A stretch of DNA of 64,000 nt, taken from positions 87,011 through 151,010 of the forward strand of contig DATNQN010000070.1 in assembly GCA_036703985.1 (NCBI GenBank), in the 5' to 3' direction. The translations under genes and the position numbers were made by a program. Origin of the DNA: Leptolyngbyaceae cyanobacterium (GTDB taxonomy: Bacteria > Cyanobacteriota > Cyanobacteriia > Cyanobacteriales > Aerosakkonemataceae). Shown here piece by piece: positions 54,587-64,000 of this stretch. Each line of letters opens with the position of its first letter. Within the stretch, counting starts at the first letter, position 1. The notes under the pieces were generated by a model. It made no database searches. It was not told where the DNA came from and worked only from the letters and a program-made list of their open reading frames with translations.

Positions 54587-54982
54587 ATGAACTCTGATAA
54601 CGTAATTCAATTACTCCAAAAAGGATTTCGCGTCTCTCTAGGCGCTACAACTAATCTGATCGAAAGCATCCAAGACTCTCAAAAAAGAGAAGAAACTTTT
54701 TCTAAGTTGATGAAATCCGAGTTTAATCAACTGACAGAGGAGTGGGAAGAAAAAGGGGAAGCGACAGAAAAGGAAGCTCGTAATTTCGTTGATTCTCTTT
54801 TGAAGCAACAAAACCAATCGACACCGACTGCTACGACAACCGATACATCTGAAAGTAGCGCCCCTACACCTAACCCAGTGGCGACTCCTCAGGTACACCA
54901 AGAGTTACAGGAATTAACCGCGCAAATTGCTGCAATGAGGGCAGAGTTAGAAAGCCTTCGTCAGCAAAATAGCCAACCTTAA
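54587..54982 (+). CDS. Phasin-like small helical protein
   Basis: A 131-residue protein. The N-terminal half is helical: NVIQLLQKGFRVSLGATTNL, ESIQDSQKREETFSKLMKSE and EKEARNFVDSLLKQQ. This looks like phasin/polyhydroxyalkanoate-granule-associated proteins. The middle is a Thr/Ser/Pro/Ala linker, and the end is a short coiled coil (LQELTAQIAAMRAELESLRQ). No membrane segment. The phasin link rests on pattern alone. A GC-stem terminator follows. Confidence 0.65.
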   Translation: MNSDNVIQLLQKGFRVSLGATTNLIESIQDSQKREETFSKLMKSEFNQLTEEWEEKGEATEKEARNFVDSLLKQQNQSTPTATTTDTSESSAPTPNPVATPQVHQELQELTAQIAAMRAELESLRQQNSQP

Positions 54983-55018
54983 TTTAGGAAGTCAAAAGTT
55001 TTAACGCTAACATAGCAG

Positions 55019-55056
55019 AATTCCCCGCCAATATCCTTTCAGGCTGACGGGGAATT
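55019..55056 (+). terminator. Hairpin after phasin-like gene
   Basis: AATTCCCCG (55019-55027) and CGGGGAATT (55048-55056) with a 20-base loop, followed by AAATTTCATTT, 37 bases after the stop. Confidence 0.6.
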
Positions 55057-55191
55057 AAATTTCATTTAATAAAGACAAAGACGGATTAGCTAAGATTTTG
55101 CTGATTCTAAAGCCCCCTTTGAGATTTATCTATGCTGTCTTAAAAAACAAAAATTGCAAAAATACGATTTTTAGATGCTAAGAGATTGGCT

Positions 55192-55431
55192 TTAGTCGTT
55201 CTCCCATTCTTCGTGACCCATCAAGTCACCGATGCGGTCTCTCAGTAAATAGCTGTTTTTTTCTAGTTCGCACTCTACCCAAGCCCATTCGCGGGCGGGA
55301 ATGTATTGGCAAAGGGTATAGATTGGTTGCTGGCGGCTGACAACACCTTTGTGTACTAGCCGGCGGGCTTCTTCTTGGATGACTGCTAGAGAGTATTGAA
55401 CTGAGGGAGTAGAAAATTGAGTAGATACCAT
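55192..55431 (-). CDS. DUF4327 family protein
   Basis: A small protein of about 79 residues matching DUF4327: YSLAVIQEEARRLVHKGVVS, QPIYTLCQYIPAREWAWVEC and LLRDRIGDLMGHEEWEND. This cyanobacterial family has no known function. The ATG at 55431 gives MVSTQFSTPSVQYSLAV; a GTG at 55443 would add four residues, and neither has a clear ribosome binding site. Confidence 0.85.
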   Translation of the reverse strand: MVSTQFSTPSVQYSLAVIQEEARRLVHKGVVSRQQPIYTLCQYIPAREWAWVECELEKNSYLLRDRIGDLMGHEEWEND

Positions 55432-55443
55432 GTTTGTGCTCAC

Positions 55444-55956
55444 TGAATGGACTTTTAAACTAAAAGGACTAGAAATTGTCTAGAGAGTAGATAGTTTGTA
55501 ACTCAATATACTAAACTCTTTTCATTTTTACGCTATCTGCTCTTCTGTTATATTAACAAATGTTTCAAAAGTCATCAAATATTGACAATTTTCCGGTGGC
55601 TATTTTTCGTTAGATGCCCGATTGTTCCTCGGCTGAAGATCTTATGGGAGATTGTTTAGGAACAGGTAAAGCTCGGGTAATCAGGTAGTTAAGCCAAGTT
55701 AAGAAGCCAAATAAAGCGTGATTTTTCCGATGCAAATTTGTCATGGAAATTGGCGAAAAGATGCAATAGAAAGCTACCTATGCTATATTCATCTTACTGT
55801 GGATAGATGTTTTGTTAATCAAAAATTTTCTCTCTCGATCGTCATTTTAAAATGACGATCGCAAAAGAAAAATTACTCTACACAAGCATCAAAACTAGTC
55901 ATCCTTCTTCCGCAGGATTGCCAAATTTAAGCTTAAATGTAAAGCAAATCTAAAAT
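55444..55956. other. Spacer with a perfect 26-base palindrome
   Basis: A 513-base AT-rich gap. The palindrome CGATCGTCATTTT/AAAATGACGATCG at 55836-55861 lies about 95 bases beyond the nagZ stop and may help end that operon or be a regulator site for the DUF4327 side. No gene is visible. Confidence 0.5.
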
Positions 55957-57558
55957 TTACATATTAAACAAAAGTTTTAGTGCTATCCTTTGAGATTCTG
56001 GTATTTGGCCATAAGAATAAACACAAGGAATGCTTGGGGGGAGAACCTCTAAGAAAGGTTGTTTCATATAAGGACTGCCGTAAAGCACCAAGGCTTGCAA
56101 TTCGTCGGTCGCTAATAATTTTTCAAACCATTCACGGGCTATCTGATTGAGTCCGGCGCTACCTCGGAAAGGATTGCCTCGAATAAACAATTGCAGTAAG
56201 GTGGGTTGCAGGCGATCGCTTCCCTTGGGCATCGGCGTGTGGAGATCGGACAACTGCAAAGAGTAACCCAACTGCTGGGGAATCGCGACCGCCGGAGATA
56301 CGCGATCGAGGAATTTACAATCTAGCAGACTGTCAACCACAATTAAGTTACGTAAATTAGACAAATTTTCAATTTGTAAAGGCACTTGACCGAATACTTC
56401 GGTACTTTCCTGAAGGATATCGGCAGCTGCGGTGAGTGCCTCCGGTCGTGCGAGTTGGTAAAAGCGAGGCAGTGAATTTTCTCCTACCCCTTCACTCTGC
56501 TTATTGGGTGAGGCAAATACCTTACTTTTAGCTTGCCAAATTCGTTCTAGGGAAGCGCGAATTCTGTGGGGAGAAATCCGTCCGGAGTTGACTGCATCGC
56601 AAACAGCTTGAATTGCCCCTTCTGCATCGACCGGCATCAGTAGAATATCAGCACCAGCTTCTACCGCTAAAACAGCCGCTTCGTTGGCACCGTAATCTTT
56701 GGTAATCGCCCCCATCACCAAAGCATCGGTAACGATTAAACCTGTAAAGCCGAGATTTTCCCGCAACCGCCCGGTCAAAATGGATGGAGATAAAGTAGCT
56801 GGCAATTTGTCATCCCAACTGGGGATCGACAAATGGGCAGTCATTACTGCATCTAGTCCCGCAGAAATGGCGCTAATAAAAGGGAGAAGTTCGATTTCAG
56901 CCAATCTACCAGACGAATGGGGAATTACGGGTAATTCTAAGTGAGAATCGACTGCCGTATCGCCGTGTCCGGGAAAATGTTTGGCGGTGGTGAGGACGGG
57001 ATAATTTTGGGCACCGCGAATAAAAGCAGATGTCAGTTGGCTGACTAGGTGGGGCGTTTCGCCAAAGGCGCGGATGTTGATAACCGGGTTATCGGGATTG
57101 TTATTGACATCGACAATTGGTGCGAGTAACCAGTTAATGCCGATGGCGAGTGCTTCGGAAGCGGTAACTGCGCCCATTTTCTCGGCATATTGCTGGGCGA
57201 GAGAGAGATCTTTTTGGGCAATGGCGCTGAGTGCCATTGGCGGAGGAAACCAAGTCGCGCCGGAAAAGCGCTGTCCGACGCCTTCTTCGATATCGGCAGC
57301 GACTAATAGGGGGATTTTGGCCCAATTTTGCAATTGTTGCGATCGCAAAGCCAACTCCGCCCCACTACCCCCCAACAAAATCACGCCGCCCACACCTAAA
57401 TTGCCGATTAGATGCTGAAGTTTGGCGGCGGGTGGTTCCCATTGGGGATACTTGATTTGATGATCGAACAGGTAGCCAGAGGCGCGGACTACCACCATCT
57501 GGGCTACCTGTTCTGCCAGGGAAAGAGTATTTAAATCCGGTAATTTAGGAGAATTCAA
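55957..57558 (-). CDS. nagZ: Family 3 glycoside hydrolase, NagZ-type
   Basis: A 533-residue GH3 enzyme. The N-terminal TIM barrel has [15 protein letters not shown] and the NagZ-type catalytic loop [14 protein letters not shown] (residues 193-206), in which His200-region residues act as general acid/base. The nucleophile Asp lies in [11 protein letters not shown]. It is longer than proteobacterial NagZ and has a C-terminal domain ([19 protein letters not shown]). It likely removes N-acetylglucosamine from recycled cell-wall fragments. No signal peptide, so cytoplasmic. Its TTG start overlaps the rbfA stop (TTGA). Confidence 0.85.
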   Translation of the reverse strand: MNSPKLPDLNTLSLAEQVAQMVVVRASGYLFDHQIKYPQWEPPAAKLQHLIGNLGVGGVILLGGSGAELALRSQQLQNWAKIPLLVAADIEEGVGQRFSGATWFPPPMALSAIAQKDLSLAQQYAEKMGAVTASEALAIGINWLLAPIVDVNNNPDNPVINIRAFGETPHLVSQLTSAFIRGAQNYPVLTTAKHFPGHGDTAVDSHLELPVIPHSSGRLAEIELLPFISAISAGLDAVMTAHLSIPSWDDKLPATLSPSILTGRLRENLGFTGLIVTDALVMGAITKDYGANEAAVLAVEAGADILLMPVDAEGAIQAVCDAVNSGRISPHRIRASLERIWQAKSKVFASPNKQSEGVGENSLPRFYQLARPEALTAAADILQESTEVFGQVPLQIENLSNLRNLIVVDSLLDCKFLDRVSPAVAIPQQLGYSLQLSDLHTPMPKGSDRLQPTLLQLFIRGNPFRGSAGLNQIAREWFEKLLATDELQALVLYGSPYMKQPFLEVLPPSIPCVYSYGQIPESQRIALKLLFNM

Positions 57559-57983
57559 TCTTTTTCCTCTTCCTGCGCCGATACGATATAGTCTTGGTCG
57601 TCTTCCTCCTCTCCTAAATTACCATTGTGACGATCTTCGCTGATTCGGTTGAGTAGGGATAAAATGCGATCGCCCCTTTCTAACGACTTATCTTCCACAA
57701 AAACTACTTCCGGGGTACGACGCAGCCGTACCCGGTGACCTAATTCTTTCCGAACGTAGCCCGTAGCAGCTTTTAACCCAGCCATTGTTTCTGCTTTTGC
57801 CTCTTCGCTGCCATATATGCTGACGAAGATTTTGGCGTGTTGGAGGTCACCAGAAACATTCACATCAGTTACGCTAACCATACCAGCGCCCACTCGGTCA
57901 TCTTTAATGCCGTTAAGTAGCAGTTGGCTGACTTCCCGTTGAATTAAGGCAGCAACGCGAGATACACGACGATCTGTAGCCAT
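57555..57983 (-). CDS. rbfA: Ribosome-binding factor A
   Basis: A 142-residue KH-like 30S maturation factor. [40 protein letters not shown] and [20 protein letters not shown] are family hallmarks. The C-terminal tail is acidic. The ATG at 57983 is preferred over the TTG at 57992. It is the middle gene of the DUF751-rbfA-nagZ operon, an order I recall in other cyanobacteria. Confidence 0.93.
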   Translation of the reverse strand: MATDRRVSRVAALIQREVSQLLLNGIKDDRVGAGMVSVTDVNVSGDLQHAKIFVSIYGSEEAKAETMAGLKAATGYVRKELGHRVRLRRTPEVVFVEDKSLERGDRILSLLNRISEDRHNGNLGEEEDDQDYIVSAQEEEKD

Positions 57984-58036
57984 AATAATCAAGCTGCCTC
58001 AAAAGGCAGTATTAGCAATCCTTCTTCCAATCGTAA

Positions 58037-58243
58037 CTAAATCGCGCTCAAGCCCAGCATCGCCCGTAGGGTAAGGGTAACAAAAGTTAAGCCTGCAATA
58101 AAGAAACCGATTAGCGCGATCGCGGTCACCGGGCGTTTAAATAAGGGCGCTAACCAACCAAACAAAAAGAAAAATATCCCCAGGATCACGGTAACGAAGT
58201 AAGTACCGTAGCGGGATACGTTCTGCCAAAATCCGTCAAACAT
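58037..58243 (-). CDS. DUF751 (Ycf33-like) membrane protein
   Basis: A 68-residue membrane protein with two hydrophobic segments (about 14-30 and 39-60) and the family start MFDGFWQNVSRYGTYF. Related to plastid Ycf33; function unknown. It ends 53 bases before rbfA on the same strand and is the first gene of the operon. Confidence 0.85.
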   Translation of the reverse strand: MFDGFWQNVSRYGTYFVTVILGIFFFLFGWLAPLFKRPVTAIALIGFFIAGLTFVTLTLRAMLGLSAI

Positions 58244-58425
58244 CTGTTTTAAGGGGTGGTAAAAGGGACTGCATTTTAGGCTATCAGTCTCGCACCGGGA
58301 CGAGCAACTTTTTTGGGCAAAGATGAAAAGGAAAAAGGGTCAATAGCTAATTCTCAGTAGAAAGTTACGCGAAAGTAAGCTTTACAGAAATCCTCTTGCC
58401 TCCCATCTCCTGACTTAACTGATTC

Positions 58426-58476
58426 GCCTTTCATCCCGCCGCTAAATCGCTTCGATTTAGCGGCGGGATGAAAGGC
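58426..58476. repeat. 24-base perfect hairpin, left end of tnpB element 2
   Basis: Arms 58426-58449 and 58453-58476 (core CATCCCGCCGCTAAATCG) are perfectly complementary around a three-base loop. IS200/IS605 elements carry such subterminal hairpins at their ends, and this one lies 82 bases before the tnpB start. A degenerate relative lies beside the tnpB relic at 37490. The rest of 58244-58557 contains the DUF751 promoter and, before tnpB, TATAAT (58533-58538). Confidence 0.65.
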
Positions 58477-58557
58477 GGGAAATTGGAGGAACGGAAATTT
58501 CCAAGTCTTCCTAATGTCTTTACTGTTTTATGTATAATGCAGTAAGGAGGTCTTGAA

Positions 58558-59781
58558 ATGCTGCACAAAGCGGTCAAGGTTAGACTTTACCCAACACTAG
58601 AGCAACGAACACTACTAGCTCAACATTTTGGTTGTAGTCGCTGGTGGTGGAACTATGCTCTAAATAAGTCGATTGAGACTTACAAAGAGACTGGAAAAAG
58701 CCTTGGCCAGTCAGCGCTTAATACATTCCTGCCAAAACTCAAGGCATCAGAAAAGACTTCCTGGTTATCTGAATGCTACAGCCAAGTTCTACAAGCAACG
58801 ACACTCAATCTAACGACTGCCTACAAGAACTTTTTTGCAGGTCGTGCTAGATTCCCTCGTTACAAATCAAGACATGGTAAGCAGTCAATTCAGTATCCTC
58901 AAAACGTGAAAGTGCTTGATGGTTTTGTTCAATTTCCTGGCAAGGTTGGCAAAGTTAAAGCGAAGTTACACAGGAAAATAGAAGGAACAATCAAGACCGT
59001 AACAGTCAGTTTAGACCCATCAGGTAAATACTTTGCATCAATACTGACTTCTGTTGAGGGTGAAAATCCAACAGTTTCGACTGATGGCAAGGTGATTGGG
59101 ATTGACTTAGGGTTGACTCATTTTGCGATCGCCAGTGATGGTAAAAAAGTTTCTAAATATGACAATCCCAAGCACTTAACCAAGCATGAAAAAAACTTCA
59201 AACGCAAGCAACAGAAACTAGCCAAAAAACAGAAAGGCAGCAATTCAAGAAACAAAGCTAAAAAGACTGTAGCTAAAGTGTACGAACGGGTAACTACATC
59301 CCGTCAGGATTTTCTACATAAGCTTTCACGAAAGCTCGTCAATGAAAACCAAGTTGTCGTAGTAGAGAATCTTAATGTCAAAGGCATGGTACGCCACCAA
59401 AATTTAGCTAAAGCAATATCTGATGTTGGATGGGGAATCTTTGTCAATTTCCTAGCTTACAAGCTAGAGAAAAAAGGTGGTAAGTTGGTTGAGATTGACC
59501 GTTGGTTCCCCAGCTCCAAGCTTTGCTCTAATTGTTATTACCAAATTGATAAGTTGTCGCTTGATATTAGGGAGTGGGCTTGTCCTAGTTGCGGCGCTCG
59601 TCACGACAGAGATGGTAACGCAGCAACAAACATTAGAGCAGAAGGTATCAGAATGCTAAAGACGGATGGAACAGCCGTCTCTGCTGACGGAGGGGAAGTA
59701 AGACCAAAGTTGGGACGCAAGTCCGTTCTAAGGCATTCCCCTGCGATGTCAGAAGCCTACACTATACTCGCTTCGAGTTAG
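58558..59781 (+). CDS. tnpB: RNA-guided nuclease TnpB, element 2
   Basis: A complete 407-residue TnpB. RuvC acidic residues: Asp183 in GIDLGLTHFA, Glu270 in VVVENLNVKGM, Asp350/Asp352 in HDRDGNAATN. Zinc ribbon CSNC (323-326) and CPSC (342-345). AGGAGGT six bases before the ATG and a TATAAT box upstream suggest it is expressed. No tnpA adjoins. Its closest relative in the window is the relic at 37245, and the intact copy at 38323 is more distant. The stop codon lies inside the right-end hairpin. Confidence 0.94.
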   Translation: MLHKAVKVRLYPTLEQRTLLAQHFGCSRWWWNYALNKSIETYKETGKSLGQSALNTFLPKLKASEKTSWLSECYSQVLQATTLNLTTAYKNFFAGRARFPRYKSRHGKQSIQYPQNVKVLDGFVQFPGKVGKVKAKLHRKIEGTIKTVTVSLDPSGKYFASILTSVEGENPTVSTDGKVIGIDLGLTHFAIASDGKKVSKYDNPKHLTKHEKNFKRKQQKLAKKQKGSNSRNKAKKTVAKVYERVTTSRQDFLHKLSRKLVNENQVVVVENLNVKGMVRHQNLAKAISDVGWGIFVNFLAYKLEKKGGKLVEIDRWFPSSKLCSNCYYQIDKLSLDIREWACPSCGARHDRDGNAATNIRAEGIRMLKTDGTAVSADGGEVRPKLGRKSVLRHSPAMSEAYTILASS

Positions 59782-59797
59782 TGTAGGTAGTTCACAA
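59756..59797 (+). ncRNA. Right-end hairpin / likely omega-RNA 3' end of tnpB-2
   Basis: CCTACACTA (59756-59764) pairs with TAGTGTAGG (59779-59787), with an inner ACTCG/CGAGT stem, followed by TAGTTCACAA. The block AGTGTAGGTAGTTCACAA is shared with the element at 38289. By analogy the RNA 3' scaffold ends here and the guide would begin at about 59796-59798 (GTAGTACTTTCATAATTG). Confidence 0.5.
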
Positions 59798-60684
59798 GTA
59801 GTACTTTCATAATTGTGTGGGGTGCGATCTTTCATGAAAACTGCCTACAGCCTTATACCTGCCCTTCTTAAAATAATTTACTCCATTTTAACTGGTAGCG
59901 TTTGTTGCCTTCCCAGAGCGGGTAAAATAGAACTTGACGAGTTTTATCTAGGCATTAAATGTTTAATTAAAAAACACGTTAACTAATTATAAAAGTATGT
60001 ATTAACTCCGCTAGTAACTAGTAACCAGGAGTCAAATAACAACTTACACAAATACTTCTTTGATTAATTAATTTTACTTTTATAGTTCTTTACATTATGT
60101 AATGTACTAATATTATAGCGTTCTCCGATGCCTCTTTCCCTTACTTAACGCTGTTTTTAATTGATAATTCCTACTTTTCTTACCTTTCCTACTTTTCTTA
60201 CTTTTTATTGACATTCTGTAATTATGCTTAAAGTGACACGATGTAAATACACTAACGATTTAGCCAAAATCAATGAATAAATCGATCCCCGCGTTCGACA
60301 TAACCAAAACTTCATTTACAATTTAAAAATAATTAATTTAATCCCCAAAATTTGGTAACATCTATCTGAGAGTTAATCTTAGGTAAAGCGTCTAGATAGT
60401 AGACGTGAGATTTCATACAAACTACCAAAACTAATTTAATTGAGGAGGTTGAGTAAAAGAGACATTTTTCTGGATGGGAAACCCAGTTTTTAATTCTCAG
60501 GTGATTTTGCGCTAAAACGGCTGGTTGCGTCTTGATTCCAGAAAATAACGAAAACCAATAAAAGCAAAACTTAAAAAAAAGATATTGTTAGGATTTCATA
60601 GCTTTTTATTTGCACTTGGCGAATTGCCAACCGAACGGAAACCATTAAATCTGATAATTGATAGGACTTTTGGGTAAAATAACG
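59782..60684. other. Long AT-rich spacer upstream of the chemosensory operon
   Basis: About 900 bases without a convincing gene. Near the right end GAGGAGG (60442-60448) precedes a 14-codon frame, and TGGGAAACCCA followed by TTTTT (about 60476-60491) could be a small attenuator in the leader of the cheW operon. Nothing else stands out. Confidence 0.4.
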
Positions 60685-61146
60685 ATGTTAATGCTACTTT
60701 TTTATGTGGGTGATGACCTGTATGCGCTGGATAGTTCTCAAGTCGTTGAAGTAATTCCCAGAGTAATTTTGAGAAAAATTCATCACGCACCAGATTACGT
60801 CGCAGGATTATTTAACTATAGAGGTGGAATAGTACCGGTGATCGACCTCTGCCATTTAATCCAAGGAAAACCCAGTCGGTCTCACTTGAGTACTCGAATT
60901 ATTATGGTTAATTACGTAGCTAAAGACAACAGCAGGCGTTGCTTTGGATTAATGGCAGAACGGGTGACAGAAACATTAAATAAACCGGATACCATTTGGG
61001 TAGACAACGGAACACAGGCTGATAAGCCTTATCCTTATTTAGGAGGGATTATTATGGATGAAAAAGGTATGATCCAGCATATCCGATTAGAGTATTTATT
61101 ATCAGATTCGCAACATCAATATTTATTAAAAGCAGGAGAAGGATAA
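60685..61146 (+). CDS. CheW-type chemotaxis adaptor
   Basis: A CheW domain of about 153 residues coupling receptors to CheA. It starts LLFYVGDDLYALDSSQVVEV and contains ILRKIHHAPDYVAGLFNYRG, GIVPVIDLCHLIQGKPSR and LMAERVTETLN. I take the ATG at 60685 (MLMLLFYVG); the open frame reaches a TTG at 60658. First gene of cheW-cheR-mcp, overlapping cheR by one base (TAATG). Confidence 0.9.
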   Translation: MLMLLFYVGDDLYALDSSQVVEVIPRVILRKIHHAPDYVAGLFNYRGGIVPVIDLCHLIQGKPSRSHLSTRIIMVNYVAKDNSRRCFGLMAERVTETLNKPDTIWVDNGTQADKPYPYLGGIIMDEKGMIQHIRLEYLLSDSQHQYLLKAGEG

Positions 61147-62504
61147 TGTCCCAGCAAGTAATTGAGACACTGCTAAAAAATAAAATAGGGTTAGATGTTA
61201 ACATAATTGGCTCCCAAGAAATTAGCAGAGTATTAGAACGGCGCAGGTTAGCTTCTAACTGTCATAACATAGAAGCTTACCTGAAATTTTTGCAAACATC
61301 GCCTCCAGAATTAGAAGAGCTTATTGAAGAAGTTATTGTCCCGGAAACTTGGTTTTTTCGGGATATCGAACCTTTTAACTTTCTCGCACATTACGTCAGG
61401 TCTGAGTGGTTGGTAAACTACGGTTATCGACCACTACGTTTATTAAGCATACCTTGTTCTTCAGGTGAGGAACCTTACTCAATTGCGATGGCTCTTTTCG
61501 ATGCTGGATTGAGTACAAATCAGTTTTCGATTGATGCAATTGATATTAGCAAAAAATCTCTCCAAAAAGCAAAAGAAGGCATCTATGGCCGTAATTCTTT
61601 TCGGTTACAACATCTGCCATTTCGCGATCGGTATTTTACTCAAATAGGAGAAGAGTATCAATTAAGCGATTTGGTAAAAAAACAAGTAAAGTTTATGCAC
61701 GGTAATTTAGTAGACCCTAATTTATTGGCAAATCAAAATAAATATGACGCGATCTTCTGTCGTAATGTTTTAATTTACTTCGACGCTACTTCTAGGCAGC
61801 AAAGTATAAATAAATTGAACAATCTTTTAACTGATAATGGATTGTTATTTTTAGGATATTCTGAAACATCAGAAATCATAGAATATGGATATGAATCTGT
61901 AAGACATCCAATGGCATTTGCTTACCGCAAGCTAGACAAAAAGCAAGCAGAAAAGCAAAAAAAAGAATCAAATTTTGGATTTGTATTAGAACCAAAAAAT
62001 AATTATCATACTCCAACTCCGAAACCTAATTTATTAAGCAATCGAACTAAAGAGAAACAAAATTTATTTAGCAAGTCTTCTAAACCTTTCCCAATCAACC
62101 ATAAAATAGACCAACAGAAGAATTATTCTCAACCAAAACCCGTAGTGAGTGACCGCCAATTAAATCGTTCAATTCCAGCCAATGCAATTTTTACCAACAC
62201 TATCCCATTAGAAAATATTCGCAGTTTGGCAGATGGGGGAAATTTAAGTGAAGCGGCTACTCAATGCGAAGCTTATCTCAAACAAAACTCTACCCATGTG
62301 GAAGCTTACCTGTTATTGGGAGAAATTTATCAAGCCAACGGACAAGAAATAAAAGCAGAACAATGTTTTCAAAAAGCCATCTACCTAGAGCCAAATCATT
62401 ATGAAGCACTGTTACATCTAGCTTTACTCAAAGAACAACATGGAGAAATGGCTAAAGCTGCCGTTTTGCGACAAAGAATTCAACGACTGCAAAAATTAGT
62501 CTAA
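61146..62504 (+). CDS. CheR methyltransferase with C-terminal TPRs (WspC-like)
   Basis: A 452-residue protein. CheR N-domain (about 1-75, EEVIVPETWFFRDIEPFNFL), SAM-dependent methyltransferase (LLSIPCSSGEEPYSIAMALF, about 99-118; DAIFCRNVLIYFD) that methylates receptor Glu residues, a basic low-complexity linker (about 265-345) and TPR repeats (about 350-450, LGEIYQANGQEIKAEQCFQK). A CheR with TPRs beside CheW and an MCP resembles WspC. Coupled to cheW by the TAATG overlap. Confidence 0.92.
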   Translation: MSQQVIETLLKNKIGLDVNIIGSQEISRVLERRRLASNCHNIEAYLKFLQTSPPELEELIEEVIVPETWFFRDIEPFNFLAHYVRSEWLVNYGYRPLRLLSIPCSSGEEPYSIAMALFDAGLSTNQFSIDAIDISKKSLQKAKEGIYGRNSFRLQHLPFRDRYFTQIGEEYQLSDLVKKQVKFMHGNLVDPNLLANQNKYDAIFCRNVLIYFDATSRQQSINKLNNLLTDNGLLFLGYSETSEIIEYGYESVRHPMAFAYRKLDKKQAEKQKKESNFGFVLEPKNNYHTPTPKPNLLSNRTKEKQNLFSKSSKPFPINHKIDQQKNYSQPKPVVSDRQLNRSIPANAIFTNTIPLENIRSLADGGNLSEAATQCEAYLKQNSTHVEAYLLLGEIYQANGQEIKAEQCFQKAIYLEPNHYEALLHLALLKEQHGEMAKAAVLRQRIQRLQKLV

Positions 62505-62545
62505 CTTTATAGTTGGTTACCTAAAATTAATAAAAGGAAACAATC

Positions 62546-64000
62546 ATGTTAAAAAATCAATCTTTGCAAGCCAAATTAATTAGCGGGTTCATTTTTGTTG
62601 GCTTAATCACTTTAGTAGTAGCTTTAATTGGTTGGACTACCAATATAAAGATGAACCGCAATCTGAATACAATTGCTAATAATAGTCTGCCCAGCGTACT
62701 ATCATTGTGGAAGATAAATGAGGGAAAAACACAAGTCAAATCATCAGAAGCGGCGTTAATGAATGTTAATTTAAATAAGTCTCAAAGGGAAAACGAAATT
62801 AACAAAATTAAAAACGCATGGGAGCAGATTAACGAAGGATTAAAAATCTACAATACATTACCCAAAGACAACCAAGAACAGCAGATTTACGAACAGCTAA
62901 AACCTGCTGTTGCTGAATGGAAGCAAGCTCACGAAAATTTAATGAAAATTAATCAAGAATTTGAAAGTTTGGGTATTCTCAATCCTTTTGATAGAGAAGG
63001 TGACTTGTACCGAACGGGCAATGCAAATTCTCCCGAAATGGCAAAAGTTCAAGAGGCCATCAAAAACTTCCGGAGACTGGTCGAACAATCAGAGAAAAAT
63101 ACTCCTGCTTTTCAAGCCGCTACCGAAGTACTGATGAGAGATATTAAATATAATGAAGAACTCGGAGAGAAAACTTATGAAATAGCGCAAAAAGATGCAG
63201 CTAACAGTAGTTTTTGGATTTTGATAGGTCTGATAATTGGGCCTGTTAGTTCTGTGGTGTTAGGAATTTACTTTAGTAATACTATTGTCAAACCATTGGG
63301 AGCAAAAATTGCTGGCGTGGTTGGGGTAGCGCAAAAAATTTCCAAAGGAGACCTGACCAGCCAAGTTGAACCATCGGATATTCAAGACGAGGTAGGACAC
63401 CTACAAACGGCATTCCATAACATGACGAAAAACTTGAACGGATTAATCCAACAAGTACAAAAATCAGGCATCCAAATCACCACATCGACCACTCAAATCG
63501 CCGCATCAGGCAAACAACTAGAAGCAACCGTCACCGAACAAGCCGCCTCCACCAACCAAGTCGCCGCCACCGCCAAAGAAATCGCCGCCACCTCCCAGCA
63601 ACTACTCAAAACAATGGATGAAGTAGGCTACACCTCCCAAGCCACCGCATCATCAGCCACCGAAAGTCAAAAAGACCTCGCCCACATGGAACAAACCATG
63701 CGAATGCTAGCCGGAGCAACCGGCACCATCTCAGGCAAACTAGGCACGATTAGCGAAAAAGCCAACAACATCAACAGCATCATCACCACCATTACCAAAG
63801 TCGCCGACCAAACTAACTTACTCTCTCTCAACGCCGCCATCGAAGCCGAAAAAGCCGGAGAATACGGCACCGGATTTGCAGTCGTGGCCAGAGAAATTCG
63901 CCGACTAGCCGACCAAACCGCCGTGGCGACTCTCGATATCGAAAACATGGTCAAAGAAATGCAAGGGGCAGTCACCACCGGAGTGATGGAAATGGACAAA
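62546..64000 (+). CDS. Methyl-accepting chemotaxis protein (partial)
   Basis: An open frame from ATG 62546 (AGGA upstream) to the window end, 485 residues and incomplete. TM1 (about 12-33, [18 protein letters not shown]), a periplasmic helical sensor of 4HB_MCP type (about 35-220), TM2 (about 222-245), HAMP (about 246-300) and the start of the signalling coil, including the hairpin tip [20 protein letters not shown]. The stretch after about 63465 uses mostly C-ending codons (GCC, ACC, ATC), unlike the AT-rich first 900 bases. It follows cheR by 41 bases. Confidence 0.93.
   Translation, partial: MLKNQSLQAKLISGFIFVGLITLVVALIGWTTNIKMNRNLNTIANNSLPSVLSLWKINEGKTQVKSSEAALMNVNLNKSQRENEINKIKNAWEQINEGLKIYNTLPKDNQEQQIYEQLKPAVAEWKQAHENLMKINQEFESLGILNPFDREGDLYRTGNANSPEMAKVQEAIKNFRRLVEQSEKNTPAFQAATEVLMRDIKYNEELGEKTYEIAQKDAANSSFWILIGLIIGPVSSVVLGIYFSNTIVKPLGAKIAGVVGVAQKISKGDLTSQVEPSDIQDEVGHLQTAFHNMTKNLNGLIQQVQKSGIQITTSTTQIAASGKQLEATVTEQAASTNQVAATAKEIAATSQQLLKTMDEVGYTSQATASSATESQKDLAHMEQTMRMLAGATGTISGKLGTISEKANNINSIITTITKVADQTNLLSLNAAIEAEKAGEYGTGFAVVAREIRRLADQTAVATLDIENMVKEMQGAVTTGVMEMDK

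Overview
The window reads as chromosomal DNA of a filamentous cyanobacterium. Evidence: HIP1 octamers (GCGATCGC) scattered throughout, heptamer short tandem repeats between genes, and families largely confined to cyanobacteria (PxcA, DUF751, DUF4327, DUF2294). HetR with a PatX-type peptide precursor points to a multicellular lineage. No heterocyst-specific or nif genes are visible, so whether it makes heterocysts cannot be decided here; a non-heterocystous, Oscillatoriales-type filament is my guess.

Layout. 0-6.3 kb: SIMPL-domain protein, ssb, mreBCD (cell shape), ribD (riboflavin) and a membrane protein. 6.3-10 kb: gene-poor DNA with an orphan terminator and a palindromic repeat, then an unrecognised two-gene cassette whose second product looks like a phage helicase loader/inhibitor. 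10-12.4 kb: hetR and, upstream on the same strand, a small secreted protein ending in an RGSGR motif (PatX). 12.7-16.5 kb: alcohol dehydrogenase and a duplicated module of DUF2294 gene plus convergent response regulator. 17-20.2 kb: succinate-semialdehyde dehydrogenase and 2-oxoglutarate decarboxylase, the cyanobacterial bypass closing the TCA cycle. 20.4-22.7 kb: acidic protein, xthA and an SDR protein. 23-28 kb: three tandem paralogues with N-terminal EGR repeats and two PPC-like domains. 28.8-36.9 kb: DUF92 phytyl-phosphate kinase-like protein, VOC protein and lipase-like hydrolase overlapping tail to tail, PxcA, an AddB-like P-loop protein, an ankyrin relic and a TpsB outer-membrane transporter. 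37-39.5 kb: tnpB relic, Cys-rich secreted protein and intact tnpB. 39.8-46.7 kb: rpsD, moaA, a TolC relic behind a MacB-like permease and an HlyD adaptor, and an MFS transporter. 47-58.2 kb: pentapeptide-repeat protein with an extra C-terminal domain, STAS protein, cbiD, guaA, a tnpA relic, CDF transporter, small conserved proteins, and the DUF751-rbfA-nagZ operon. 58.4-64 kb: a second intact tnpB element, then cheW-cheR(TPR)-mcp, a Wsp-like chemosensory operon cut by the window end.

The most notable signals are the hetR/patX pair with its structured 916-base spacer, solo tnpB elements with recognisable right-end (omega-RNA-type) hairpins, a 104-base inverted dispersed repeat present twice, the two segmental duplications that carry flanking noncoding DNA with them, and the helicase-loader-like cassette. 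Calls rest on reading the sequence and remembered family features; no database search was run.
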